A stretch of DNA of 32,391 nt from SAR202 cluster bacterium bin90 (GTDB taxonomy: Bacteria > Chloroflexota > Dehalococcoidia > Lucifugimonadales > JADFKI01). Under the pieces are notes generated by a model. It did not search any database, had not been told where the DNA came from, and was given only the letters and a program-made list of their open reading frames with translations. The stretch lies in NCBI GenBank assembly GCA_002238855.1, contig MPND01000040.1, forward strand, positions 1 to 32,391, given 5' to 3'. Positions 1 to 8,597 of the stretch are shown here, in pieces. Made by a program: the position numbers and the translations under genes. How positions within the stretch are numbered: position 1 is the stretch's first letter; every line of letters begins with the position of its first letter.

Positions 1-3000
1 CGTGGCTCTCGGTCGCCGGCGGCAACTCCGTGATGCCGCCGTGGGTGAGACACCAGTTTCCCGAGACGGGCCGTCTTGTGCGCCGCCTGCGCGAGCAGCC
101 CTGCCATGACTCGGGCTGCGACTGGTGCCGGGAGAGACATGACTCGCAGAGGGAACTGAACAGGTGGCTCGGCTTTGACGAGTATCGGCCGGAGCCAGCG
201 GACGTTGACGGGCGGTCACTGCAGCAGTCGGTAGTCGAGGGGATGATGAAAGGCAGCAGCGCGCTCGCCATATTGCCCACAGGGACTGGCAAGTCCGTCT
301 GCTACCAGGTGCCTGCGCTGTCTCGCTACGACAAGACGGGCGCGCTGACCGTCGTCATCTCTCCCCTGGTGGCTCTCATGGCTGATCAGGTGTTGGGGCT
401 GGAACGTAGGGGCGTCTTCTCTGCAGTGACCATCAACGGGCTGCTGTCGATGCCGGAACGCGGTGACGCGCTGGACAAGGTGCGCCTCGGTGATGCGAGC
501 ATGCTGATCATCTCCCCGGAGCAGCTGCGGAGCGTTTCCGTCAGGCGCGTGCTCGAACAGCGTGAGATAGGGTACTGGGTATTGGACGAGGCACACTGTC
601 TCTCAAAGTGGGGGCACGACTTCCGGCCTGACTACAGGTACATCGGACGCTACATCCGAGAGAGGGCGGGAGAGGAGCCTGTCCCGCCGGTGCTGTGTCT
701 CACAGCTACGGCCAAGCCCGATGTCATGAGAGACATAGTGGACTACTTCTCCGATGAGCTGGATCTAGGCTTGAGGGTCTTCGACGGTGGCTCGCATCGG
801 CCCAACCTCGAGTTCGCGGTCGTAAAGACCGCCGAGGGCGAGAAGTTCGAGCATGCTTACCAGATCATATCGAGGGACCTGCTTTCGGGAGGAGAAGGCG
901 GCGCGATAGTCTACTGTTCCACGCGGCGCAGAACACAGGAGATGGCCGAGTTCCTGCAGGAGAAGGGCGTCAGCGCCGGATACTACCACGGCGGTCTGTC
1001 TCCCGAGCTTAAGAAGGACGCGCAAGAGGGGTTCATCGATGGGGAACTGCAGGTAATCGCAGCCACTAACGCGTTCGGGATGGGCATCGACAAGCCGGAC
1101 GTGAGGCTTGTGATTCACGCGGACATCCCCGGTTCGCTTGAGAACTATCTGCAGGAGGCGGGGCGGGCCGGGCGTGACAGGGCTTCGGCACGCTGCGTGC
1201 TGCTCTACACATCCGAGGACGTCGACAGGCAGTTCGGCCTCTCAGCAAGTTCCAGGCTGAGCCGACGGGAGATACAGGGTGTGCTGAAGGCCCTTCGCAA
1301 CATCGATAACAGGAGACGTCTGAACGGCGAGGTGATAGCGACTCCGGGGGAGATACTCAGGGAAGATGAGGACCTGGACTGGGAGAGGGACTCCGCTACG
1401 GACGACACTCGCGTGAGAACGGCGGTGTCGTGGCTGGAGGACGCGGTGCTGCTCACTCGCGAGGAGAACCATGTCAGGATATTCCCGTCGTCGCTGCGCG
1501 TGAAGTCGCTGGATGAGGCTCAGGCCAGGATCAGAGGCAGCAAGACCAACGAAACGTACCGCGTGAAACTGCTCTCAATCGTGCGGGCGCTGCTCGAGTC
1601 GGACCCCGATGACGGGGTCTCGACGGACGAACTCATGATGGCGTCCGGGCTAAGCGGGGAGGAGGTGCGCAAGGCGCTCCACGACCTGGAAGAAGTTGGC
1701 ATTGCCAACAACGACACCGTTCTGACTGCGTTTGTCCACCGGGGAGTGCAGCGCGCGTCTGAGGTCAGGTTCAGGCAGGCTGCGGACCTTGAGCAGGCTA
1801 CGATCGACCTTCTGCGCGAGACCGCGCCCGACATGGGAGTCGGCGACTCCACCCAGCTGTTCCTGCGCGGGACCACTCAGCGCTTGCAGGAGGAAGGGCA
1901 TTCGAACGCGCTGCCTGAGAGAGTCCGCAGGATACTGAACAGCGTTGCGGCCGACGGACGTGGTGAGGGCGGCAGCGGCGGCAGCCTATCCGTCCGTGGA
2001 CGCGATTCAGACACCCTGCAAATGACGCTGAGGCGCGAGTGGGGCGCCCTGTCACGCACCGCGGAGATCAGGCGAGCCGCTGCCGGCAGGCTCCTTGAAC
2101 ATCTGCTTTCTACCTTGCCACAGGGGGCCAGGGGAGTCGATCTTCTGGCAGAGACCACAATGGGCAAGATGGGTGATGCCATACGCACGGACATCACGCT
2201 GAGAAGCACACACAATCCCGTTCGCCTGATGGAGCGCGCGCTTATGTGGCTTCACGAGCAGGAGGTCATACGGCTTAACAGGGGACTGACGGTGTTCCGG
2301 CCGGCGATGACTATCCGGCTGGATAGCGACAGGCGCCAGTTCACAGCATCCGACTTCGCTCCACTGAATATGCACTACGACGAGCAGACTATCCAGGTCC
2401 ACATCATGGACCGCTACGCCCAGGCAGGCCTTGAATCGATGGCTGATGCGCTGCGGCTGGCAGTGGACTACTTCGTTATGCCGCAGGATGACTTTCTCGA
2501 GCGCTGGCTGCCCGTTCCCGGAACCGAGCTGACCCGGCAGACCACCGGAGAGTCGTGGCACAAGATCGTGGACAGTCTCAGGAACCCCCATCAGCGCCGT
2601 ATTGTCGTGGACGACCGTGAGAGCCCGAACGTGCTGGTGCTCGCGGGCCCGGGCTCCGGGAAGACCAGGGTGCTGGTTCACCGCATTGCCTACCTGGTGC
2701 GGGTCCGCCGCCAGAATCCGCGCTCCATCCTTGCGCTGGCATATAATCGGCATGCGGCCGTGGAGATTCGCCGCCGCCTCGTGGAGCTCATCGGGGACGA
2801 CGCACGCGGCGTCATCGTGCTCACCTGCCATGCTCTTGCTATGAGGTTGACCGGTGCGAGCTTTACCGGCAGGGCCAACCGGCTAAACGAGCCTGACTTC
2901 AGGGGTGTGCTGAAACAGGCGACGGCACTTCTGCGAGGAGACGGCATGTTGCCGGAGGAGGCCGACGAGTTCAGGGAGCGTCTGCTTGCGGGCTTTCGCT

Positions 3001-4454
3001 GGATACTGGTGGATGAGTACCAGGACGTGGAAGCTGACCAGTACGATCTCATATCGGCTCTGGCGGGCAGAACACTCAGCGAGTCTGACGACAAGCTGAG
3101 CATCTTTGCGGTGGGCGATGACGACCAGAACATCTACTCGTTCAGCGGAGCTTCGGTGGAGTTCGTTCGTCGCTTCGAAGCAGACTATGACGCGCAGCCC
3201 CTCAGTCTTACCCAGAACTATCGCTCAACGAAGCACATCATCTCAGCGGCGAACGCCGTGATAGAGCCGGCCCGCGACCGGATGAAGGCCGATTCTCCGA
3301 TCGAGATAGACCGCAGACGATCAAGAGAGCCTGACGGCGGCGAATGGAGTCTCATCGAGCCGGTTGGACAGGGTAGGGTGCAGATACTGCCCGTCGGCAA
3401 ATCGCCCGTCAGCCAGGCCCAGGCGGCTGTAGCAGAGCTGAAGCGAATGGCCGGACTGGACCCCGACTGGGACTGGTCCAAATGCGCTGTGGTCGCCCGC
3501 AACTGGAGCTTCCTGGATCCCGTGCGCGCCCTGTGCGAGCTCGAGGGGATACCCGTGCAGATGGCAAACGAAGAGTTCTCCGGTATCTGGTTCTTGCGCG
3601 AGACACGCGCTCTGCGTGACTGGCTGGAATCGCGCGAATCAGGGCTGATTGCGAGCAATGACATCGGTAAGTTCCTGCTGAGTCTGCATCCCAGTCCCTG
3701 GGTGGACGTGCTGCTGGACGGCGTCGGCGAATACGAGGAGGAGACCGGCGGCGCCGAGAACCCCGTCGACCACTTTATCGAGTGGCTGGCGGAGTGGGGG
3801 CGGGACAAGAGACGTCGCCAGCACGGACTGATGCTGCTCACGGCTCACCGCGTGAAGGGGCTTGAGTTCGACCATGTCGTTGTTCTCGACGGCAACTGGC
3901 AGAACGTGTCGCGTGGGGAGGACAGAGACGCTCCCAGGCGGCTCTACTATGTCGCTATGACCCGTGCCAGAAAGACGCTCGCACTCGCGCGAATGCCCGC
4001 TCCGCACCCGATTCAGGATGCCTTGAGGGACCTGCCCTCTGTGCTGCGCCGCACAGAGCATGTGGGATTTTCTTCGCCGCCGCAGGAAGAGCTGTCCCGC
4101 AGTTACAGGAGGCTGAGTCTACGGGATGTATTTCTGAGTTATGCCGGGTATAGAAGGCCGGATGACCCAGTTCATGGGGCCATAGCCGCCCTCTCGGTCG
4201 GTGACAGTCTCGATGTTCGGAAGGGATCGCGTGGACGGTGGGAACTGCTGAACTCAGACGGAATCGTTGTTGGGCAACTCGCTGGCAGCTACACAATACC
4301 CGATGGGATGCGAGTGAAAGTTGCGACCGTAATGGCGCTGGCAGTCTGGGAAAAGGCCAATGCCGAACCGGAGTATCAGCAGGGAATCAAGTGCGACAGA
4401 TGGGAAGTTGTAGTTCCCGAGTTGGTGCTTGAGCCTCTGGGCTCTCCGAGTTGA
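1..4454 (+). CDS. RecQ-UvrD double helicase fusion (5' end outside window)
   Basis: Two complete helicase engines lie in one polypeptide. Residue numbers count from the first in-window ATG at 30, but the frame is open back to base 3, so the true start probably lies upstream. A Cys cluster (CHDSGCDWC, about residues 25-33) precedes a RecQ-type SF2 helicase with Walker A LPTGTGKS (K88), DEAH 186-189, TATAK, the motif V-like ATNAFGMGIDKPDVR and the motif VI-like QEAGRAGRDR. A linker of about 450 residues leads to a UvrD/Rep SF1A helicase with AGPGSGKT (K878), VDEYQD (D995), VGDDDQNIYSFSG, NYRS and LLTAHRVKGLEF. All motifs are intact, so both motors are probably active. The expected role is 3'-5' DNA unwinding in repair or defence; the fusion suggests processing of forked or recombination intermediates. 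No operon partner is visible downstream: 374 bp follow without a gene. Composition is G+C rich compared with the next 15 kb. Domain calls are confident; the biological role is inferred. Confidence 0.93.
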   Translation, partial: WLSVAGGNSVMPPWVRHQFPETGRLVRRLREQPCHDSGCDWCRERHDSQRELNRWLGFDEYRPEPADVDGRSLQQSVVEGMMKGSSALAILPTGTGKSVCYQVPALSRYDKTGALTVVISPLVALMADQVLGLERRGVFSAVTINGLLSMPERGDALDKVRLGDASMLIISPEQLRSVSVRRVLEQREIGYWVLDEAHCLSKWGHDFRPDYRYIGRYIRERAGEEPVPPVLCLTATAKPDVMRDIVDYFSDELDLGLRVFDGGSHRPNLEFAVVKTAEGEKFEHAYQIISRDLLSGGEGGAIVYCSTRRRTQEMAEFLQEKGVSAGYYHGGLSPELKKDAQEGFIDGELQVIAATNAFGMGIDKPDVRLVIHADIPGSLENYLQEAGRAGRDRASARCVLLYTSEDVDRQFGLSASSRLSRREIQGVLKALRNIDNRRRLNGEVIATPGEILREDEDLDWERDSATDDTRVRTAVSWLEDAVLLTREENHVRIFPSSLRVKSLDEAQARIRGSKTNETYRVKLLSIVRALLESDPDDGVSTDELMMASGLSGEEVRKALHDLEEVGIANNDTVLTAFVHRGVQRASEVRFRQAADLEQATIDLLRETAPDMGVGDSTQLFLRGTTQRLQEEGHSNALPERVRRILNSVAADGRGEGGSGGSLSVRGRDSDTLQMTLRREWGALSRTAEIRRAAAGRLLEHLLSTLPQGARGVDLLAETTMGKMGDAIRTDITLRSTHNPVRLMERALMWLHEQEVIRLNRGLTVFRPAMTIRLDSDRRQFTASDFAPLNMHYDEQTIQVHIMDRYAQAGLESMADALRLAVDYFVMPQDDFLERWLPVPGTELTRQTTGESWHKIVDSLRNPHQRRIVVDDRESPNVLVLAGPGSGKTRVLVHRIAYLVRVRRQNPRSILALAYNRHAAVEIRRRLVELIGDDARGVIVLTCHALAMRLTGASFTGRANRLNEPDFRGVLKQATALLRGDGMLPEEADEFRERLLAGFRWILVDEYQDVEADQYDLISALAGRTLSESDDKLSIFAVGDDDQNIYSFSGASVEFVRRFEADYDAQPLSLTQNYRSTKHIISAANAVIEPARDRMKADSPIEIDRRRSREPDGGEWSLIEPVGQGRVQILPVGKSPVSQAQAAVAELKRMAGLDPDWDWSKCAVVARNWSFLDPVRALCELEGIPVQMANEEFSGIWFLRETRALRDWLESRESGLIASNDIGKFLLSLHPSPWVDVLLDGVGEYEEETGGAENPVDHFIEWLAEWGRDKRRRQHGLMLLTAHRVKGLEFDHVVVLDGNWQNVSRGEDRDAPRRLYYVAMTRARKTLALARMPAPHPIQDALRDLPSVLRRTEHVGFSSPPQEELSRSYRRLSLRDVFLSYAGYRRPDDPVHGAIAALSVGDSLDVRKGSRGRWELLNSDGIVVGQLAGSYTIPDGMRVKVATVMALAVWEKANAEPEYQQGIKCDRWEVVVPELVLEPLGSPS

Positions 4455-4667
4455 GAATGTAAGATGGGAGATCAGGCTTGTCTCTCAAATCCGGCCGGCT
4501 TCAGATTGTGAGCCAGCGAACCCGGGGCATTGCTTTCATGATCGAAGGCTTGTAAGGATGCGGCTCTCCTTTCTTTCAAATGCGCGTTCAACGGGCATGC
4601 AATGACGAGATGGGAAGGTCCGTCCATGAGGCGACTAATCACACAGTAGGAGAACCTGGAAGTGCTC

Positions 4668-4702
4668 GAGAACGACGATATAGGCTTGGCGCCTACGTTC
4701 TC
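4668..4702. repeat. nested inverted repeat (hairpin)
   Basis: Outer arms GAGAACG (4668-4674) and CGTTCTC (4696-4702) enclose inner arms TAGGC (4681-4685) and GCCTA (4691-4695) with a 5-nt loop and a 6-nt one-sided bulge. There is no T-run after it, so a rho-independent terminator is unlikely. It could be a protein-binding site or the end of a lost mobile element. Confidence 0.4.
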
Positions 4703-4781
4703 AATTGTCGCCGAACATCGAACGGCATTTTTCTGATACCATGATTTACTGGCAGGACTTTCCGTTGAACCGCATAAGACG

Positions 4782-4811
4782 TTGATTGTCTACGGCGGCA
4801 CGTAGTTATAT
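4782..4811 (+). promoter_or_regulatory. possible sigma70-type promoter
   Basis: TTGATT (4782-4787) is followed after 18 nt by TTATAT (4806-4811), about 25 nt upstream of the ATG at 4838. The hexamers resemble the -35 and -10 consensus. This is pattern matching only; no start site is known. Confidence 0.3.
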
Positions 4812-4837
4812 TCCCACCCTTCGGCCATGTGATAGCT

Positions 4838-5233
4838 ATGCAGCTTTTTGCCCATAAGAAAGATCAGTACATAGTCGCAAGCCTTGCGGCGCTGGCGTTC
4901 GCCGTACTGATATTTCTCTGGATGTGCTTGGAAGTGCCAACTTACCCGTCCCCGTCGGTGTGGGCCCTGACCGCGTTTGCCATCTATTTGCCAATTGTTT
5001 GCCTGGCCTCGGTGTTCCGCTCGCTCGTCACCGATGTTCGAACTGCACCTGCAAAGGCGCTAAATTACGCCACCATTGCGTCGCTGTCATTGGCACGGTA
5101 TTCGACAGGATTCGGCCGGGCTCTTCTCTGGGTTGCTCCCTCCTTAGTGACATCCCTGCAATGGGCTCATTCACTGCGTCTTCTGGCACTGCATAGCCAG
5201 TGGCACCCTAGCACCAATCCCCAGCTGGAATAA
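4838..5233 (+). CDS. small putative membrane protein
   Basis: I do not recognise a family. The reading frame encodes about 131 residues from the ATG at 4838; a GTG three codons upstream (4829) is an alternative. After a short charged N-terminus (MQLFAHKKDQ) come two clear hydrophobic segments, about residues 12-34 and 44-66 (centred on ALAFAVLIFLWM and ALTAFAIYLPIVCLASV), and a weaker third near residues 80-105. The topology suggests an integral inner-membrane protein. No clear Shine-Dalgarno motif precedes either start, but a promoter-like pair lies just upstream. The neighbours are unrelated enzymes and give no functional hint. It could be a small membrane component of a defence or toxin system, or a chance open frame. 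Confidence 0.4.
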   Translation: MQLFAHKKDQYIVASLAALAFAVLIFLWMCLEVPTYPSPSVWALTAFAIYLPIVCLASVFRSLVTDVRTAPAKALNYATIASLSLARYSTGFGRALLWVAPSLVTSLQWAHSLRLLALHSQWHPSTNPQLE

Positions 5234-5530
5234 CCTCCCTCTTCAGGTTCACTCCGCCTGATTGTTTCCCTGCGTGATCAAGAGTAGGCACTGTCGCGCT
5301 GTATCTGGAATCAGACTGTCCGCCACCACGAGCGCCTCTTGCGTCTGAGGATTAAACCCCATCGCTCGGCATACCAAGAGAATGACGCTTGGGTGATCTG
5401 GGCATACTCCCCTGAAAGTTGCCGGTCGGCCTGTCCAAGGAAGTGACTGATGGCCAGCGAGAAGGGACATTAAGAACTTGCGGAGGGGATCTGTCACAGC
5501 GATTTCAATCAGATCTTCAGGAGAGTAAAG
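5234..5530. other. intergenic stretch before the nucleotidyltransferase gene
   Basis: About 300 bp with no confident gene. On the minus strand a 97-codon frame (5249-5542) reads in a protein-like way in its second half (for example VILLVCRAMGFNPQTQEAL), but it would need a TTG start, has no ribosome site, and overlaps the leader and start of the next gene. It may be a remnant of a lost gene. The 3' end of this stretch carries the strong AGGAG ribosome site of the following gene. Confidence 0.4.
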
Positions 5531-6334
5531 ATGCAAGTCCAAAAGTACTTAAGAGAGATAGAACAGGAATGCCATGTGACTGTTCTCTTCGCAGTGGAGT
5601 CGGGTTCCAGAGCCTGGGGGATAGATTCGCAGGATAGTGACTATGATTGCAGGTTCATCTACATGCACGAACCTGATTGGTACGTGTCCATAAGGTCTCC
5701 TAGGGACGTCATCGAGCGATTCTACGAAGAAAGGCTGATAGATATATCTGGGTGGGACATTCGCAAGGCTCTATTCTTGCTCGTGAAGGGCAACCCGTCA
5801 CTGTACGAGTGGTTCAGATCTCCTATCATCTATCGAGATGAACCTGAGATGGAGATCGTGAAGAAGCTGTCAGTGCAAATGGAGAATTCTGTAGCAGCTA
5901 GGCATCACTACCTCGGCCTACTACAGTCTACCTACAAGCGCTATCGGAAGTATGACAATGTGGTACTTAAGAAGTATCTCTATGCCGTCAGACCGGCTCT
6001 GGCACTCAATTGGCTCAGAGTGTACGGTGAAATTCCGCCTATTTATCTACCTGCAATGAGAGCTGGCTTGAGCTTCACTGCTGAGTTGGATGAGACTCTT
6101 GACGACCTGATTAGCAAAAAGAAGGCCGGAAGTGAGATGTCAGAAGGGCCCAGAATTCCTATCCTGCATGAGTTCATCGAGGATGCTCGCGATTGGGCGT
6201 TAAATGCAGAGCCGAAGAAATTTAACTGGAACCACCCGGATAGGTTCGAGCAAGCAAATGAGGCGTTGAGGGAGTTGGTGAAGAGTAGTGATGTGAACGG
6301 CGGAGTAGCGGTGTCCCATGTAGGTGGCTCGTAA
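5531..6334 (+). CDS. DNA polymerase beta-superfamily nucleotidyltransferase (PF10127 / RlaP-YcgL-like)
   Basis: The 267-residue protein has the minimal nucleotidyltransferase signature near its N-terminus: GS at residues 25-26 (VESGSRAWG) and the metal-binding D37-x-D39 (DSDYDCRFIY). A helical region follows, with the segments ISGWDIRKAL and GNPSLYEW and a basic stretch YKRYRKYDNVVLKKYLY, typical of the PF10127 family. Members of this family called RlaP occur in RNA-repair operons with RNA ligases; the reaction is probably nucleotide addition to RNA, but that is not established for this protein. Start choice: AGGAG lies 8 nt before the ATG. No RNA ligase, RtcB or kinase partner is adjacent. 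The last roughly 12 codons lie inside a 62-bp repeat shared with 21250-21311, so the C-terminal tail was probably altered by a rearrangement. The family call is firm; the role is inferred. Confidence 0.85.
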   Translation: MQVQKYLREIEQECHVTVLFAVESGSRAWGIDSQDSDYDCRFIYMHEPDWYVSIRSPRDVIERFYEERLIDISGWDIRKALFLLVKGNPSLYEWFRSPIIYRDEPEMEIVKKLSVQMENSVAARHHYLGLLQSTYKRYRKYDNVVLKKYLYAVRPALALNWLRVYGEIPPIYLPAMRAGLSFTAELDETLDDLISKKKAGSEMSEGPRIPILHEFIEDARDWALNAEPKKFNWNHPDRFEQANEALRELVKSSDVNGGVAVSHVGGS

Positions 6335-6360
6335 GCCTGATTATGGTGTCGCTGTTCAGA
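6299..6360 (+). repeat. 62-bp repeat, copy A (inverted relative to copy B at 21250-21311)
   Basis: A gap-free hand alignment with the reverse complement of 21250-21311 gives 50 of 62 identical positions. The shared blocks include CCATGTAGG, GGCTCG, GCCTGATT and GGTGTCGCTGTTCAG. It overlaps the stop codon of the nucleotidyltransferase gene. It is probably the end of a mobile element or a recombination scar. Confidence 0.8.
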
Positions 6361-6381
6361 GATTAGCAACCGTCTTCATTG

Positions 6382-7223
<842 letters not shown>

Positions 7224-7238
7224 ATTCGCCTCCTTCAT

Positions 7239-7372
7239 ATTGGCCCTGCCTTGCAGATACGGGCTTGGTTAGCCCGGGCAACCGTTCGGGCTCTTCTGGA
7301 ATGAGTGCGGCGACCCTCGCTAATCCATGGCCTCCCACGACCAATGTCTGGTCGGTCTGCCGCACTCGGAAC
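7239..7372 (-). ncRNA. candidate IS110 bridge RNA remnant
   Basis: In IS110 elements the non-coding end upstream of the transposase encodes a structured bridge RNA. The corresponding stretch here is rich in inverted repeats. A 9-bp pair (GAGTGCGGC 7303-7311 with GCCGCACTC 7359-7367) encloses a hairpin with a 6-bp stem and 5-nt loop (CGACCA 7338-7343 with TGGTCG 7349-7354). A separate 6-bp stem (AGCCCG 7271-7276 with CGGGCT 7287-7292) has a 10-nt loop. Consecutive hairpins beside an IS110 transposase fit a bridge RNA. The exact ends, the guide loops and expression cannot be told from sequence alone. Confidence 0.45.
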
Positions 7373-7412
7373 CTGCTTCGTTAGAGAATTACCCCATACA
7401 TGTCAAAGATAC

Positions 7413-7677
7413 AATGTCCGCCATTTACATTCGGGCTAGTTGCCAACTGAAGCAGCTTTGCTTCCTATATCTTGAGGTAGGCCCAATGGGGCGTATAATG
7501 GGTTCACTTGAGCCTCCCGAAATCCCCTTCTTAGCTGAAGTTCTTCCCTTCCGCTTTCTGTCGACGATACTGAGAGTCGCCGAGTGTTTCCCTCCGCTAC
7601 GACCCAATCTATCATCACTTGCAGAAAGTCAATTGGCCATCGAGAATAGACTAACCATTACCGGAGCACCTACGTGA
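7413..7677 (+). other. unassigned frame overlapping the HNH gene start by 4 nt
   Basis: An 87-codon frame (ATG at 7413; open further upstream to an ATG at 7327 inside the IS110 leader) ends in a TGA that overlaps the GTG start of the next gene as GTGA, the arrangement of translationally coupled genes. It has no obvious ribosome site and no recognisable motif, and it is rich in Pro and Leu. It may be a small partner of the HNH protein, the truncated end of a gene interrupted by IS110, or chance. Confidence 0.2.
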
Positions 7678-8597
7678 ATATTAACGAAGAACACGACGCG
7701 CGAGTGAGATCTGCGGCCTTCGATTGGTTGACAGAGCAGGTTTCCTTGCACGGAGATGTGCTGCCCCGGAGTGTTCTAAGCGAGGGGTTCACCTTCGATG
7801 GTGCTCGTGTTCCCCTTGTAGCGCCACAAGGGATCTTCAAGCCCGCAATAATGGAAACTCCTCTCACTATCACGACTTCGCCAAATAGCCCCTACGAGGA
7901 CGTGATTGGACAAGACGACCTGCTGCAGTACCGATACAGAGGAACCGACCCAAACCACCGCGACAATGTTGGCCTTCGATTCGCGATGAAGGAAAATCTT
8001 CCGCTGATTTATTTTCATGGACTGGTTTCGGGAAGGTATCTAGCTTGGTGGCCCGTGTACGTTGTTCGCGACAGGCCTCACGACCTAGCATTTTCCGTTG
8101 CGCTTGACGATGCCATTCACTCGAACCTATTCTCCCGTTCGGAAGAGATTTCGATAGAACTCACTACGGTGAGGCGAGAGTACGCTGTGGCTGTGGCGAG
8201 GCGACGCCTTCACCAGAGGGCTTTTAGAGAGCGAGTCCTCCGTGCCTACAGAAATCAGTGTGCCTTTTGCCGTCTGCGCCACACCGAACTGCTGGACGCC
8301 GCTCACATCATCCCTGACTCAGAGCCGGAAGGGGAGCCTGTAGTCAATAATGGAATAGCCCTCTGCAGGTTGCACCATGCAGCTTTCGATCGATACTTTC
8401 TGGGAGTCCGGCCCGATCATGTTATCGAGATACGTTCGGATATCTTGGCAGAAAGCGATGGTCCGACTCTGCGGCACGCGATTCAGGGCCTACACGGAAT
8501 GCCAGTCATATTGCCAAACGCGCTCCAAGACAGGCCATCGCGAGAGTTCTTGGCCAGAAGGTATGACAGGTTCGTTGAATTGGCCAGCACCCGGTGA
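7674..8597 (+). CDS. HNH endonuclease, COG3440-like predicted restriction enzyme
   Basis: The 307-residue protein has a C-terminal HNH nuclease: C196-x2-C199 (CAFC), the DAAHI motif with H211, NNGIALC with N225/N226 and C231, then H234 and H235. The Cys pairs suggest a structural zinc, and the His/Asn residues fit a beta-beta-alpha metal site. The roughly 180 N-terminal residues include a strand-rich block with YEDVIGQDDLLQYRYRG and LPLIYFHG, as in COG3440-type predicted restriction endonucleases where the N-terminal half is a DNA-recognition domain, possibly for modified bases. Translation starts at GTG with GGAG 7 nt upstream; there is no good ATG nearby. A modification-dependent (type IV) restriction role is plausible but inferred. 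It stands alone between an IS110 remnant and a long gap before the methylase operon. Confidence 0.85.
   Translation: MNINEEHDARVRSAAFDWLTEQVSLHGDVLPRSVLSEGFTFDGARVPLVAPQGIFKPAIMETPLTITTSPNSPYEDVIGQDDLLQYRYRGTDPNHRDNVGLRFAMKENLPLIYFHGLVSGRYLAWWPVYVVRDRPHDLAFSVALDDAIHSNLFSRSEEISIELTTVRREYAVAVARRRLHQRAFRERVLRAYRNQCAFCRLRHTELLDAAHIIPDSEPEGEPVVNNGIALCRLHHAAFDRYFLGVRPDHVIEIRSDILAESDGPTLRHAIQGLHGMPVILPNALQDRPSREFLARRYDRFVELASTR

Larger units (their letters stand above)
4455..4837. other. gene-free stretch with a nested inverted repeat and a promoter-like site
   Basis: No convincing reading frame occurs here on either strand. The stretch separates the G+C-rich helicase gene from a lower-G+C accessory block. 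It holds a nested inverted repeat at 4668-4702 and a sigma70-like hexamer pair at 4782-4811, listed separately. Confidence 0.5.

Noticed and set aside
2052..2831. Long minus-strand frame of 259 codons within the RecQ-UvrD gene
   Set aside because: High G+C coding sequence often opens antisense frames; the + strand frame carries all helicase motifs.
5249..5542. 97-codon minus-strand frame, protein-like in its second half
   Set aside because: It needs a TTG start with no ribosome site and overlaps the leader and start of the well-supported nucleotidyltransferase gene. Kept only as a possible remnant.
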